From Pogostemon cablin (lineage: Eukaryota; Streptophyta; Magnoliopsida; Lamiales; Lamiaceae), in assembly GCA_023678885.1 (NCBI GenBank), contig CM042998.1:499820-563819 (forward strand): a stretch of DNA of 64,000 nt. Direction: 5' to 3'. The notes below the pieces were generated by a model. The model was not told the DNA's origin, searched no databases, and saw only the letters and a program-made list of their open reading frames with translations. The translations under genes and the position numbers were made by a program. Each line of letters starts with the position of its first letter. Within the stretch, counting starts at the first letter, position 1. Positions 51,101 to 63,903 of the stretch are shown in pieces.

Positions 51101-52612
51101 CTTGACTCTAGTTGTTTTAGGAACATACGCTTTTCGACAGAAGAGGAGGGCAGAACAAGCCATATCACTAAGCAAGCCATTTGGTACTTCACATGGTTCC
51201 TGTCTAGTTGTGGACATTATTGCTCCATTTTTATTTATTTTTTTGACTAATTTCTAGATTTCTTACATCCAGCATCTTGGAAATCAAGCGGGAAAGAAAC
51301 TGGAGGCGCACCACAGCTGAAAGGAGTAAGGTGGTTTTCGTACGATGAGCTCAAGAAATGCACTAAGAACTTCTCTGAGAGCAATCAGATTGGTTCTGGG
51401 GGCTATGGCAAGGTTAATAGTGAATCCCATGTGAAAAATGTGGTTAAACTATGGTCATTTTAGTTACTCTTTTTGGGTTTTTCTTTTTCAGGTCTACAAA
51501 GGAGTTCTAACTGATGGGCAAGTAGTTGCAGTTAAAAGGGCTGAACATGGATCCATGCAAGGTGGACAAGAATTCAAAACTGAGATTGAGTTGCTTTCGC
51601 GTGTGCATCACAAGAACCTCGTTGGCCTTGTTGGATTTTGTTTCGAACAAGGAGAGCATATGCTGGTTTACGAGTACATCTCTAATGGAACACTGGGAGA
51701 GAGTTTATCAGGTTAAGTTTCTCTCACATTACTTTTTTGAGTTTGAAACCGAAAGGATACTAATATCAGAGCAATATGCATGGATTAAAAACAGGAAAAA
51801 GTGGAATTTATTTAGATTGGAAAAGGAGAGTAAGGGTTGGGCTAGGTTCAGCCAGAGGATTAGCTTACTTGCATGAACTAGCTCATCCACCCATCATTCA
51901 TCGCGATATCAAGTCCACGAACATCCTGTTGGATGAGAATCTAACGGCTAAGGTTGCCGATTTTGGCTTGTCTAAACTGGTTTCTGACGTCTCAAAAGGG
52001 CATGTCTCTACTCAAGTTAAAGGGACATTGGTAAGTAGACACATTGTTCAAACATCCACAGCAAACACATAACTTAATGTTGTCATGATAGTAGAAATGG
52101 ATCCATGTATATGACATGCAAGTTAAGAAAGTTTGCTGTCTTGCTTGCAGGGTTACCTAGATCCAGAATATTACATGACACAACAGTTAACTGAGAAGAG
52201 CGACGTGTATAGCTTTGGGGTTGTGATGCTTGAATTGATAACGGGTAGACAGCCTATCGAGAAGGGAAAGTACATTGTACGAGAAGTGAGAATAGCTATG
52301 GACAAGAGTGACGAAACGCACTACGGATTAAGGGAGAAAATGGATCCTGTAATAAGGAACACCCCAGATCTCATAGGATTTCCCAGATTTCTTGAGTTAG
52401 CTATGCAATGTGTGGAAGAATCTGCTTCAGATCGTCCAACAATGAGTCAGATAGTGAAGATCCTAGAAGCTATACTACAGAACGCCGGGCTAAACACAGA
52501 TTCCACCTCAGCATCATCAACGGGCACAGATTTCGGACAGGGTAATGGTGCACCAAAACATCCTTATAATGACTCTTTGTCTAGCAAGGATAGCAATGAG
52601 AGTGAGGTTTGA
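48122..52612 (+). CDS. LRR receptor-like kinase, LRR-VIII-1 / HPCA1 type
   Basis: Single-pass plasma-membrane receptor kinase related to Arabidopsis HPCA1/CARD1 (At5g49760) and its neighbours. Nineteen exons, all in phase, give 947 residues: 48122-48212, 48382-48502, 48607-48678, 48763-48837, 48926-48997, 49092-49265, 49345-49419, 49481-49552, 49647-49718, 49806-49874, 49950-50024, 50128-50199, 50280-50411, 50487-50950, 51034-51183, 51273-51412, 51492-51711, 51795-52030, 52151-52612. Signal peptide: residues 1-25 or so. LRRNT: DPCTSWDGVLC. About ten LRRs follow, then a malectin-free spacer with Cys-rich CDPDQQLNPQSCEC, and a TM segment (VIAGITAGCAVLVLTLVVLG). The kinase has IGSGGYGK, VAVKRAE, HRDIKSTNILLD and DFGLSK, so it should be active. 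Ligand or stimulus cannot be read from sequence; the HPCA1 hydrogen-peroxide role is not implied. Confidence 0.93.
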
Positions 52613-53452
52613 CTATAATAATAATAATATCCATCCCAGTTAAAGTTGAACACAAGTAGTGAAAGTGTTACATGCATGCACTGTCTATTTATTTATTGAT
52701 TATTCAGTTCTTAAAGGAACCAAAAATAGACGAGAATCTCCTAAGACATTGGTTTGTAAAAAATGTTCTTTTACATTATGGTATCATTCAAATCCTGCAT
52801 TTAAGTAATTTCCATTTGCAGGCAATTTTGTAATCCTATTGTACAATTAATAAAACATTTTCTGCCTCTTCTGATGAGCATAAGTTCTAAGATTGTTAAC
52901 AAGCAAAGTTACACATCCATACCTTAGCAAAAGCACAAAAGCTGAACTGCCAGATGATCAGGTTTTTCAACAGTTCTTTTGCTGCAGTGAGATAATGCTA
53001 TAAAATGAGAAAAATATAGCATCACAAAGTTAGCAATGCTGTAAATCTTCCACCAGCTACTATGAGTAAGATGATCAGGACATATGACATTCGGAAACTT
53101 CGTACAATACGTGTCGCACTCTTTATAAACTGCTAGAGTAATCCTCAGATTCGTACAATTTACAAAAAATAACGGTGTAGAAGATGGACAGGGTTATGCC
53201 TCGTCCATGTTGTCTGTGTAGACATCAGTGGCTCGTATGAATATCTGTAAGCATTCCTCTCTAAGAGTAAGTATTTTTTATCTGGAATCTAGCACATAAT
53301 AGTTTGCTTTGAGGTAGGCAGTCAAAAAATAAAATTCCGCCTGTATAGTTGCAAGTTCACCCTAATGTCACTGTTCTGTTATGGCAACTGATTATAACAG
53401 TTCACAGAACCCAACAGAACACAACGTATTTGCTGATGAACAGATATTCTGT
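52613..53452. other. Convergent 3' regions
   Basis: Spacer between the receptor kinase (+) and the LETM1-like gene (-), which point at each other. It holds both 3' UTRs. No further gene seen. Confidence 0.6.
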
Positions 53453-56400
53453 TTATGCTTTTCCATCTTCAGCAGTTTCAGCATCTTCGGATTGTTCAGC
53501 TAACTTGACGATATCTTCAACCAGAATTTTCCCATCTGTAACAACAACACAAGCAGAAGGTGAGGGACTTGATGAAACTGGAAAACTTACTGTTCAGATA
53601 CACTGACACCTAAAATAATGCTTTCATTCACAGGAAGTAAAAGCAGGGTGTTGATAATTTTTTACAAAAAAAAAAATTAATATCAGCTCACTTTTTTACT
53701 CCAATATTTTCAACTTTTGAAAATAATTTTGGACAATCAATAGCTCATACATGATAAAGAGAGAAGACTATGCAGGGGTCACAAATTGGGGAAAATAACA
53801 CGTTGAGCGACTAACCTCTATCCTTGGACAGTTTGCTGATAAGTTCTTGAATTCCCTCCTTATCTAAGGTATCTTTTAGGTAAATAGCTGCAGATGCAAC
53901 CTCCTCTGGAGTCACTTTGCCATCATAATCCCTAATCATAAATGACACTAAATTAGTCGTGTAAACTATAACAATTGGCAAAAAGAGCTTTGCAGGGAAT
54001 CAACAATAGACAGTTTGATCTTTCACTTGTAGATCCATTTGAAATATTGAAGTCAATGGATCCTGAAAAACAAATGCACTTAACAAGACATTTGGTGCTT
54101 ATCAACAACTATCATTACTGTTAGTCCAATACTTGAGGATAAATCACAGTGAAATTTAACTTCATTCAGAATATAGAAGATCAGTGGAAATGAATGATGA
54201 AAATGCAATATTTATGAATATTCATTCTAGCCTTCTAGGTACCACATAAAAATGACACAGAAGCATAATCTCATTACTAGAGAACAGCTTTCACAACCGT
54301 ACAAGATCATGAAGTACTGTAACTTCAAGAGGAAGGTGAATGAAGAATGAAGAAGTTGCCTTTTTTTGACTAAGAGCAGAGTCAATTAGATAGCAAACAC
54401 GATTGACAAGTGAATAATTATGAACGCTTGACAGAAAAAATACTGTTAACTAATAGTTTGCTTATAGCAGATCTCAGTGATACCTATCAAGCAACCGCCA
54501 GCGGTCTCCAATTTTGGCATCCACATCATCAATTTCCTTTTCAAGCTTATGCAGCATAGCATCAACCTACATGCACAAGTTTCAAGATTATGTGATATAC
54601 CCTTGTAGAATAATCCTCAATGTAGAAGTCATATGACTACCGAAAGAAGGTTATCACAAAATATACTAAAGTTTAAAACCAGAAATCCAGGGAAATTATC
54701 CTTACCCTGTTTATGAGTGCTGTTTATGGCCAGCAGCCCTCTCAGCAACATTATCACTTTCCTCTCTTGCTGCTTTATATGCCTTCCTAGCAGCTTCTTC
54801 TCCATCGGTAGCCTCTTTATCCACCATATTATTGTAAAGCTCGATCTGAGATGTCACATCAATGAGAGATCAAGGGGGGGGGGGGGGGGGTAATTGACCA
54901 TACTGAAGATGAGTAAATGGAAATAATTAAATCAAAGATCAAATCAGGGAAGAATCCATTGATAAATTTGGAGTGAAGGCTTTTTGAATTGTAGAGCATT
55001 TTCTAAATGAACAGTTGTATTTGACATTATATCACAGTCTCCAAGACTATATAAAAGATTAGTTGCCATGGAAAATCTCGAGCAAAAAATCATTGTTACC
55101 TCTTTCTGGACAAGCCTTAAGAACTCTTCACGTTCCCTGCTCACAGACTGAAAGTAGCAAAAAGGGCAATTCATTTATGGTTGGTGCTATAAGCAACATT
55201 AAAACATCACGAACAAAGTACACTGGATCAGTACCGATGCTGATGATAATACAGCCAACGCTCGACTGAGCTCATTAAGTTGTTCTTGCTTATCCAAAGA
55301 TTTTGCTGTCTCACGTTCTTCTGCTTCTTTTGCAGTTGATGCTACCATCTCTTCCAACGCCACATCCTTCTGCTCTTTGACAGATTCCTTCAACCTAGCC
55401 TCCTGCTCCTCCTCTTTTTCTTCCTCTTCCTGTAATCATTAACTTTAATATCACTAAAAGAAATCAAGAAAGAAAGTTTAGAAGGAAAAATGAGGTGTAC
55501 AAGTAGGCTAGGTTAATTGACAAACTATCAACAAGCTACTTAGGATTAGATTTTAATCAAATGGCCAATATAGAAAAGTTCCAAAGAACTGGTTCACGGG
55601 TGGGTCTTTAAGATTTATATTTCATATAGTAGATCAAGATCCAGTACATGATAGATCATTTGGGATGAAAGTAAGATTCTTTCTGTATTTCAATATGATT
55701 ATGTCAACACAATGAAAAATAAATTGAAAGATAATGATCATCATGCATATGATCATATATATGGGTTAGGGTAGCAGTCAGTCACATGTAAAGTTCCCTA
55801 ACCAATCATTATTTTTTGTCCCACGTGTTATTTCTTCTTTCCATGCAAATGAAGGCCAATAACTAAGAACTAAAAACAGACCTTGATTAATTCTTCTTGC
55901 ATTTCCAGGAACTCTAACTTCCTCCTCCTCTCTGAAACAGAATCTTCAGATGGCAAATACGTTACTCCAACAGTGTCAACCACCTCATCAGGCAAAGATG
56001 AGAGAGTAGCTTGAACAGCTTCTTCAGGCTTCACTTTACCAGATACACTGAAAGCTCTGTATGAAGGCAGACAAAAAAAAAAAAATAGTAATGTAAGGAT
56101 TCAATGACCTTATAGGTTGTTAAAATTTTGGTTACCTAGACAGAATTAGTAAAGATGATGGGACTGAATGGTTGAGAGATAAGTCCAGCCAGTCTTGCAG
56201 CTGCAGAGAAAGACATATTCATGTTTATAAATAAAAAGCTCCCAGGTAACCTACAATAACTGAAATTTTGCAATGGCATACTGAGAAAATTAGAAAATCT
56301 ATCGTGCAGGTTCAGAAAGCCAACATTGTTATATCATTTATGCAAACTCAACTACACGCAGAGTGCAAAAATGTGTTTATTAATATGATTATTTAGAACA

Positions 56401-59269
56401 AAAATGGAGAAGTGAAAAGGAATTACACACACAGAGAGTTGAAGAAAAATACAGTTAGATTCCTAATAAACAAGAGAACATCACTAGTGTGGAGCTTTTT
56501 TCTAAGACCCAATATACTTCTAAGGAGTTGAATTCTAGATGATTGGATCTTTCACATGTTCACGTAATAGATGGTGGGGCAAACCACTGTGGGCCAAATA
56601 TGGGAAGTAGGCTGGATAATGCAAAACATAAATATAAATACACAAACTGTAATCTAATTTCTTCTATTCTACACGAAAACTTAGGTGAGAGCAGAGTAAA
56701 CAAACACAAGTTACTGGCAAGTTTAGCTGTAAGTGCCAATTCATTATCTTACTACAATCGTCACAGATTGAGCAATCAGCCTGGGTCTCAATTCACTCTC
56801 ATAAGGTATCAGATGGCTTTATCGCAAAGAGGGTCACCATGCCATCACCACAATACTTGTTCATCATATGAAATGTTCCAATAAATTTTTTTTACCAGAG
56901 CACTGACAAATTATTATAACATGCAAGACTTAAAAAAAGACCTCCGCTGACCTGTTTTCTCATTTCCTCAACTGAGAGAAGTCCAAGCAATCCACGATCT
57001 CGACATGCTTGTCGAAGCTCCTCCTCTGAAAGGGACTCTGCCCTCAGCTTGAATCATCTTGTCATCATTCTTTATCCTGCAATAAAGAATCAGATTTCCT
57101 TAAAGAAACAAACTCTCCAAATTAACTTTAAATATTGAAGCAAGAGTGAATAACTTACTTCTGAAGTCTCTTTCGAAGATTATACCGAAGATAAGCATCA
57201 GTACCATCAATATTTCTTCATTAGAGACACGAGCTCCAGTCCTAGCCTGATCAAACATCAAGAAGATATTACAAGATGCTCACAAACAAACAAGTCAAAA
57301 TAGAAAGTAAAAGTAGATCGGTTAGTGTTTTTGCTTGTTTGAAGAACAAGAATTGGCTGCCTACCTTGTTCATAAACTCATCAAGATCTTCAGCTGTTTT
57401 CTTTATTTCTCCACTTCTTGAGTTCTGAACTTCCTTTGCCATTTCTTTTACTGTTTCCTGGAGAAACTTTGCATATTCTATCCTTGCGTTGAGCCTCTTT
57501 TTCAGAGCCTCCTACAAAATTAATGTCTAAATGGGATAAACTTGTAAAGTGAAATAAAGAGATTAAGATATCATCCACATAGAATATTCAACACATGGCT
57601 GGATGTAAAGTAATCCTCACTATAATAATATGGATTTTTAATTAATATAAGAACATAAAGATAAGGAAGCTCAGTCAATATCCCTAGAAGTATAATCTTG
57701 ATAGAAATGTTAAAGATAACAAGAATTTCAGATACAGAACACAGGATATCTCACAAAATATTAGAGCCTCAATACCACGTCCACACAGTGTATTCAGATT
57801 TTTTTTTTCTTGATCAGTAATCTATGCCCCCATCTAAGAATCTGCATGCAGTTACTTAATTTAAATATCAAAAGTAGACGTTTATAACGCCTCCATACAA
57901 TTGAAGCTCAGGGAATAGGAAAATCAAGTCATAATCAGCCAAGCTTAGGTTGTGGCCCACTTCAATTTTAACCCACACTAAATTATGATGTCATGATAAT
58001 AATGTCAGCAGTAACCGGCAGTTTACATACTCTTTCACTCTTTCGACTGGTCACACAGAAAATGCCTATGTTAGTGTTTGGCATTTCAATGGAAAATAAT
58101 TATGGCCACAGACATAATAGAGATGCACCAGCAAGAACATCATCCAATTTCCAATTCAAATATCGGCAAGTGACAGGCTGACAAGCAGTACCCAAACCAT
58201 GAAAGAATGAAAACTCGCCAAAAAGATTTCAAAGACAATAAAAAAAATAGAGGTATAAGGCAATCATCTGAAACAGGGAATGTTACAAATTGAAGGCTAT
58301 TCCTACTAAGATTATTACATCCGTACCTGTACTTTCATCTTGTCCTGGAAAGTTGATGGTAACATGTTGGGAAACAATTTCAGGAACACAGGCAGCAAGA
58401 ACTCCATGAAGGGAACTATAATAAAGACTGCAAAAGGAACTAGCCGAAAAATATCAGCTGTTGTTCGTGTGAGCTGTTGTCTCTCCCTCCTGGACAGAGT
58501 CTTCCCACTAGCAAGTTTTAACAATAGCCTTATGCTTATCCTTATATCAGCCCAAAGTAGCTTTGTACCCAACCAATAATGCTGCAGTGTAGATTTAAAC
58601 TCATCCTTCCAATGCTGCAACTTTTTCGCCCAATCCTCCCTGTATTAACAGTGGAGCATAAGGGACAGTTAGATATATTTCACTAGGAAACAGAATCCAA
58701 TATTACCTGCTCATAGCGGCAACGGCTCTCAAAGCAGGACCAATTCCTAAAAGAACAGCCCACATCTTCTTAAGTATAAAGTTGGCATCCTTTGAGGAAT
58801 CTTGCAGTTGCTTGGCCTTGGCTTTGGCTTTAACAGAGCTTAAACCTTCAACTGCCTGATCACATTCTGCTGGGGAAGGTTCTTTCTTTTGCTTCATAGC
58901 TGCTTCTTCATTTTTATCTTCATCACCTCCTAATTCAGGCTTACCAGCTGCAGCTGTTTTAAGATGACGTGCATACTCTGTTGCCCATCTAAATCCCAAA
59001 GGGGTAAGTTCCCCAGGTACTCCAATTTGCAAGTTTTGAACCCCCAAAAAGTTACACCCATAATTTTTTTTTGACAAAGGACATTGCACTGTGTTTTCAG
59101 TTAAAGAATGAATATATTCTTTCGTGCTACTATTCGCACCTGAAGGTAAAGTACTCACATGCCAGCTTGTAAGCTGCGAACCAGAAGATAAGAGCCCTTG
59201 AATTGAGTGGTGTGATCGCTTAACAGAATTAAGAAAACACTTCTTTCGCAGTATTGCTCTTGAAGCCAT
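53453..59269 (-). pseudogene. LETM1-like mitochondrial inner-membrane protein, with three frame lesions
   Basis: LETM1 proteins act in mitochondrial K+/H+ (or Ca2+) exchange and ribosome anchoring. Thirteen exons, right to left: 58707-59269, 58327-58639, 57365-57511, 57159-57246, 56952-57076, 56136-56200, 55882-56056, 55235-55429, 55100-55146, 54706-54845, 54484-54566, 53816-53931, 53453-53535. The presequence (MASRAILRKKCFLNSVKRSH), the LETM1 core with its TM helix (FRLVPFAVFIIVPFMEFLLP), coiled coils, and a C-terminal EF-hand (LLDRDYDGKVTPEEV) are recognisable. Three lesions are seen. Exon 4 lacks about 30 codons of the LETM1 ribosome-binding region and shifts frame (near 57215). Exon 5 has lost two bases (near 57042). 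Exon 10 is one base short in phase, with a TAA (near 54712-54730). Translation would stop at the start of exon 5, after about 370 residues. Confidence 0.85.
54874..54890 (+). repeat. 17-base poly(G) run in a LETM1-like intron
   Basis: Uninterrupted G17 on plus, inside the intron between exons 9 and 10. It is 28 bases from exon 10, which itself has an apparent one-base lesion. Homopolymers like this are often miscounted in assemblies. Confidence 0.9.
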
Positions 59270-60369
59270 GATGAAGGAATACGAATGTAACTAATATAGC
59301 ATATCCCAGCACATTCTGAGAAAATAGACAACTGGCAGAAATGAAGTTCAAATAGCACAGTGGGGCTAAAATCTGTAAAAAAAAATAATAAATAAAATTA
59401 AAAAAATAAAAATAAATAAATAAATATTGAGTAATATATAAAAGTTTCAAGCAAGAATCACATTTAAAAGCTTAAGTCAATCAACTTCTCATATTAAAAA
59501 TGCCAACTATTGTCTAGGCACAAGTGTATCAATCTTCTTATGATTCCACAAGTCTTAGAGAAGATGAGTTGAGGTCATCCTTAATATAATAATTTCACCA
59601 ATTTTTGTAGAATTCTTTGAGAACAGAATAAGATTTTGAACATCCACTTCCACGTTATATTTATTTGCAACATTTTTCAAGTGCAGCATATGCATTTGCA
59701 GTTAATTAGTATATTGATCACCAGAATAACGATCCCACTTTTAGCATACGTCAAAGTAAAATTAAAAGAAAACGATACAAGTAAAATATTCATGATTAAG
59801 AGTAATTGGTCAAAACATTTGAACCCCTTCCTATTAAATGAAAGTTAAAAATCTTACTTCTTTCTAATTTTTCATATTGGTCATCCTCCAATAGGTCAGC
59901 CAAGCACAAAAATGCTGTCGACATAGCTCAATTTTCGTAAAAATAATATTCACCAAATTATACAAGTACTGAAGAACAAACCGTTTTTTTTCATCTCCAA
60001 CCACCGAGTGACTTAGACACAATTTTCTCTTCTGCATTCTCAAAATCACAGACCGTTGCAGCATACAAAACTCAAGCAAACACTAAAACCATTAAACATT
60101 GAATTGTATTATCATCGCAACTGATTCAATTAATCAGCTCAGATATTAATGGCAATTAAGACAACAAAAATGCCTAAAAAATGCAAACCAGAAGCAGCTG
60201 CTCTGCGATTGCGATTACAAATAATGCGTAAAAACATTAAAACGTCCAGACGAAAAGAGATATAAATATTTAAATACCAACAAGAAGGCGATTAAAAAGC
60301 AATCCAACCTAAAAACAATGGATTAATTTTCAGAAATAAAAAATTACAATTTAAACTATGAATCTCTAC

Positions 60370-60530
60370 CTGGTAGTGTCAGAAACGATCAATCAAGAGA
60401 AAATGAAGATGAAATCTCAACAGAAATACTTCTCATTCCCTCTCTTTCCAAAATAAGAAATTGGTTAGAAGGATAAGGAGCTGCTGTGGAAGCTCGATTG
60501 AGTGAGCAGACCATGAAAATGGGAGAGGAA
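60370..60530 (-). other. Probable 5' UTR exon of the LETM1-like gene
   Basis: On minus, CT-rich leader sequence ends in CTACCAG before gtagag, a fair splice donor, about 1.1 kb upstream of the ATG at 59269. Plausible non-coding first exon. Its start is not defined. Confidence 0.4.
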
Positions 60531-60849
60531 TTATAGTGTGCAGCAGTTGCACCTTAAACTAATAAATGCGTGCTTCTTGTGTTGTACCTTCGAATAGTGT
60601 TTGCCGATTTTGTTCTTCTTTATTAGCTGACTAATCACCAATGGTACTACACTTCAAAGAATCTAAAAAGGATCAAACATTTTATTATTCTGAATAGTAG
60701 TATTAGAAAAACTTATTTTTATGATCAAAATTATTCTTATACAAAAATAGGTTATATAGAATATAACATTCAGAAACATTTTTTCTTATCATTTTCGTGC
60801 ATGTATTGTGTCAAGTGTAACATTACTCTGTTAGATAAGTGAGAGAAAA

Positions 60850-61380
60850 ACTATATCCTAGATATTATTCAATAATTACCTTAATTATAAAAATTTAGCT
60901 AATTGTATATTATAATATAAGATTTAATTAGATATCTTAATGGTATATAAATACCCGAGTGCAAGAGTGCATCAATATATAACTTTTTATTATATTTTGT
61001 ATACATGTTATTGTATTTTGTATACATATTTCTTAATAATTGTATATTTTTTTCACACTCAGTTTTTCATTAAAAAAACTAGCATTCATATGTGTATAAC
61101 TTTTATTCAATAGTGTATACATATTTTTTAATAGTTGTATATGTTTTTTACACTCAATTTTTCATTTAAAAAACTAACAAACAAATTGTTACATTTTTGT
61201 TCATAATTGTATATGTTTTTGTTCATAATTGTATACGATCTGAAAGTAAGTGCACCGTATTTTCGGGTGATGCATAGTAGTATTAGCCTAATTTCTTAGT
61301 TAATTGTATTGTATATTATAATGGAAGATTTGATTAAATATCTTAGATATTATAATTGTATAAATACCCCATTATAATTA
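60850..61380. repeat. AT-rich direct repeats between LETM1-like and LTP-like genes
   Basis: A block containing ttag(c/t)taattgtat ... tatcttag ... tataaataccc occurs near 60893-60958 and again near 61297-61372. Between them a second unit (tgtatacatatttcttaata, then cactcagtttttcatt) is repeated in tandem, near 61019 and 61121. The arrangement resembles a small element with terminal direct repeats. I could not find target duplications. Confidence 0.5.
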
Positions 61381-61775
61381 TAATTTCTCAAAATCCTTAT
61401 TTCATTCTAACACAGCCAACATACATACCTAAACTGTACTCTAGATCCAGATCTTCTTCTTTTCTTCAGTAAACCCTAGGGGCTGTGAATTATACTCCTT
61501 TAATTTTGGAATAATTCGCACAAACATTTGTATAAACTCTTGTAATTTATAAAGAATCGTGCAAATCAGTATGAGATTATAGACATGGATGTCTAGTATT
61601 ATAATCATTAATCAAGCCATTCCTCTATGTCACGCATTGATTTAAAATTTATAAAATATATATATAAAATAATAATAATAAAACATCAATAAAGTACATT
61701 TCTTCTTCTCTACACATAAGAGGCATACAATAGGTGATAACATCTTCAATAAAATCAACTTACATGCGAAATATA

Positions 61776-62222
61776 CTACAATGCCATAAAAAATATAAAT
61801 ATTGTATAAGCAAAAATAAGCATGTTGAAGTAGGAGTTCAATTGAGAAGTGATATGATTTGAAACCGAGCCACTAGTTCTTTCGGGTGTGCCCGTAACAC
61901 ACCCTAAAGGGTTAATATGCTGGCCACATCTACCGGGCAACGTTTGCGCATCGGTTATATTGATGCCGGCTTGCTCAGCTTGATCGGCTCCTTGAATAGT
62001 CATCAAGCCGCATAAGCACTCCGGCATTGATTTAATAATATGGTTGAGAGGTCGGCAACAACTATCGGGTGGACTGGCCTTCCCGTTGAGGTAATTCAGG
62101 CACGGTTGAAGCTGGTTCATGCAGTCTTGCCGTTGCACTTGAGCAAGATTTTGGCAGATCAAGAGAGAGAAGATGATCAATGTAGCAATTCCCTGTTGCA
62201 TGCCTCTAATTTGAAGATCCAT
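61776..62222 (-). CDS. GPI-anchored non-specific lipid-transfer-like protein (LTPG)
   Basis: Secreted eight-cysteine protein of 148 residues that binds lipids at the outer face of the plasma membrane and cell wall. A signal peptide is visible at about 8-28 (IATLIIFSLLICQNLAQVQ). The cysteine pattern is complete: C34, C41, C55-C56, C69-x-C71, C99 and C108. A Ser/Thr-rich stretch follows, then a hydrophobic C-terminal tail (MLIFAYTIFIFFMAL) that fits a GPI-attachment signal. One exon is seen. The upstream ATG (62220-62222) is used here; Met8 would also leave a good signal peptide. Conserved GR-C near the seventh Cys (PGRCGQHINPLGC) fits LTPG/VAS-type members. It appears intact. Lipid ligand unknown. 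Confidence 0.88.
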   Translation of the reverse strand: MDLQIRGMQQGIATLIIFSLLICQNLAQVQRQDCMNQLQPCLNYLNGKASPPDSCCRPLNHIIKSMPECLCGLMTIQGADQAEQAGINITDAQTLPGRCGQHINPLGCVTGTPERTSGSVSNHITSQLNSYFNMLIFAYTIFIFFMAL

Positions 62223-62290
62223 TTTTTTTTTTTTTGGTTAAATTGTGAAATAGAATTGGTGGTTTACATGGTTAGTGGATGCATTGGCAG

Positions 62291-62297
62291 TATATAT
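62291..62297 (-). promoter_or_regulatory. TATA box of the LTPG-like gene
   Basis: ATATATA on minus, about 70 bases before the ATG, followed by a short leader ending in an A-run. Position fits a plant core promoter. Confidence 0.5.
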
Positions 62298-62298
62298 G

Positions 62299-63079
62299 TG
62301 TGTGTGAGTGTGTAATGCGCATATGATGAGTGTTTATGAAAGAGGGATGTGGGGTGGAATTGATAGGTGGGTGTTGGTAATCAAACAGGAAATTTGTAGG
62401 TGACTGAACTGTGTTTTTTGTTCAAGTAATATGTTGAACTACTTATTTTACTTTGATTTAGAAGATTTCTAACATTATAAAAGTCGATTGGTAATGCACA
62501 TGGGCATAACTCTATAGATTGGATATGCTCTAGTATTTCTCAATCATATATAATTATTGCTATTATTGACAAACTAGATTATATTATTAAAAATATTCCA
62601 TTATTGATCAATAATTCACTACAATCAAGAAGAGTTTGCAGGCGGTTCGAATTTAAGAATTAGCAAATAGTAATTTCTATACAAATGAAGGTGATAGTGG
62701 TTGTATAACAATTGATAATTAATGGATCAATTAGAATAATCAAAATCAAACATGCAAACTAATGATCTAACAATTTTTTATTTCCATTCCTCTTGAGGGA
62801 TCTTCTAGAGTCATTTTCTAGTATTGCCAAAGATAAAATTAGTAATAATTTGATTTGCTACCATTTTTATTTATATAACCGAAAATTAAGTCAGAACAAC
62901 CCACCCCCCCAATATTAGACTAGCGAGACAATCTGCAAATAAGCTCCTGATTATACTTGCAACTTTATATAAGAATAGATGATTGCAACAACAGTCCATG
63001 CATAAATGTCCAAAAGGCAAAACAAAATTTAGAAAGAAAAAGCTTAGTTTGCTACAAAACTGCCTCCTCCGAAACATTA
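62299..63079. other. LTPG-like upstream region and RPF1 3' flank
   Basis: AT-rich DNA upstream of the LTPG-like start, plus the 3' UTR of the next gene. No other gene seen. Confidence 0.55.
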
Positions 63080-63903
63080 TCATAGGAAGAATCTCCGGCG
63101 GCTCGTATCCATTTCAGGCTGTGCATTGAGAAAATGATAATCAAAACGTAAGCAACTGAAAAAATGAGGGACAGCTGCAAGTATGAATAAACTGAGGAAT
63201 TACCTTGTGTACCCATTCATATTCACCTCCTTTTGTATCAAATGTTCCATGCTGAAGACTCCTTAGCTTCAGTGTGAAACGAGGACCGCATTCCTGTGAG
63301 TTAGAGAACAATATAATGGGACCATTCAGTTTTCATGACCAACTTTCATCAAAATTAAGAACATTGCCACACAAGCTAATCAAACAAAGCAAGACGCAGA
63401 GGTAATAAATTCGAGCAAAGACAAAAATCCAACAAACCCATGGCGTTTTAGATATTATAACTTAATTTGACAATAATCATAATGTTGGGTAACAAGCTTT
63501 GAAGTATATCACAAATTTGTTTACAGAACATACAAAGCTTGAAGTGACCAACCCATTGATAAGGAAAAGAACGGCAGTCATGTAGTGAAATTCTGTAGTG
63601 AGGCTGACAGGGTCAGAATTACAAACCTGAAGCCTAGCAATAACTTTCTCCTGAGGTTCAGGCTCGTCTTTTTTCCCTTTCCCTTTAGATTCTGGCTGTT
63701 TGCTTTCTTTTGTTTCGAAAATATAACTTTTACATGCAATAATAAGGCAATAATAAGTTAGGTGATCATACGAAAATACGGTATGCAGAGACAAGGGTAC
63801 ACACCGGTGATGACGGAAAAATATGAAGTCACGTTGATTATGAAAGGTAACCACTCTCCGACCACGGAAATGAGGGTCTTGCGGGAATAGTGACTGTATC
63901 AAC
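63080..63903 (-). CDS. RPF1: Ribosome production factor 1 (RPF1, Brix domain), 3' exons only
   Basis: Nucleolar Brix-domain protein needed for 60S ribosomal-subunit maturation. Four 3' exons are visible, right to left: 63805-63903, 63627-63726, 63204-63293 and 63080-63118. They agree in phase and end in TGA. They carry RRVVTFHNQRDFIFFRHHR, then YIFETKE followed by a lysine-rich insertion, then ECGPRFTLKLRSLQHGTFDT, and the terminal PEMDTSRRRFFL. These are the distal Brix-domain signatures of RPF1. The N-terminal half lies to the right of the window (63904-64000 is intron). No lesion in the visible part. Confidence 0.9.

Noticed and set aside
55199..55393. Separate small coiled-coil gene
   Set aside because: It is exon 8 of the LETM1-like gene running into its intron; the flanking exons continue the same protein.
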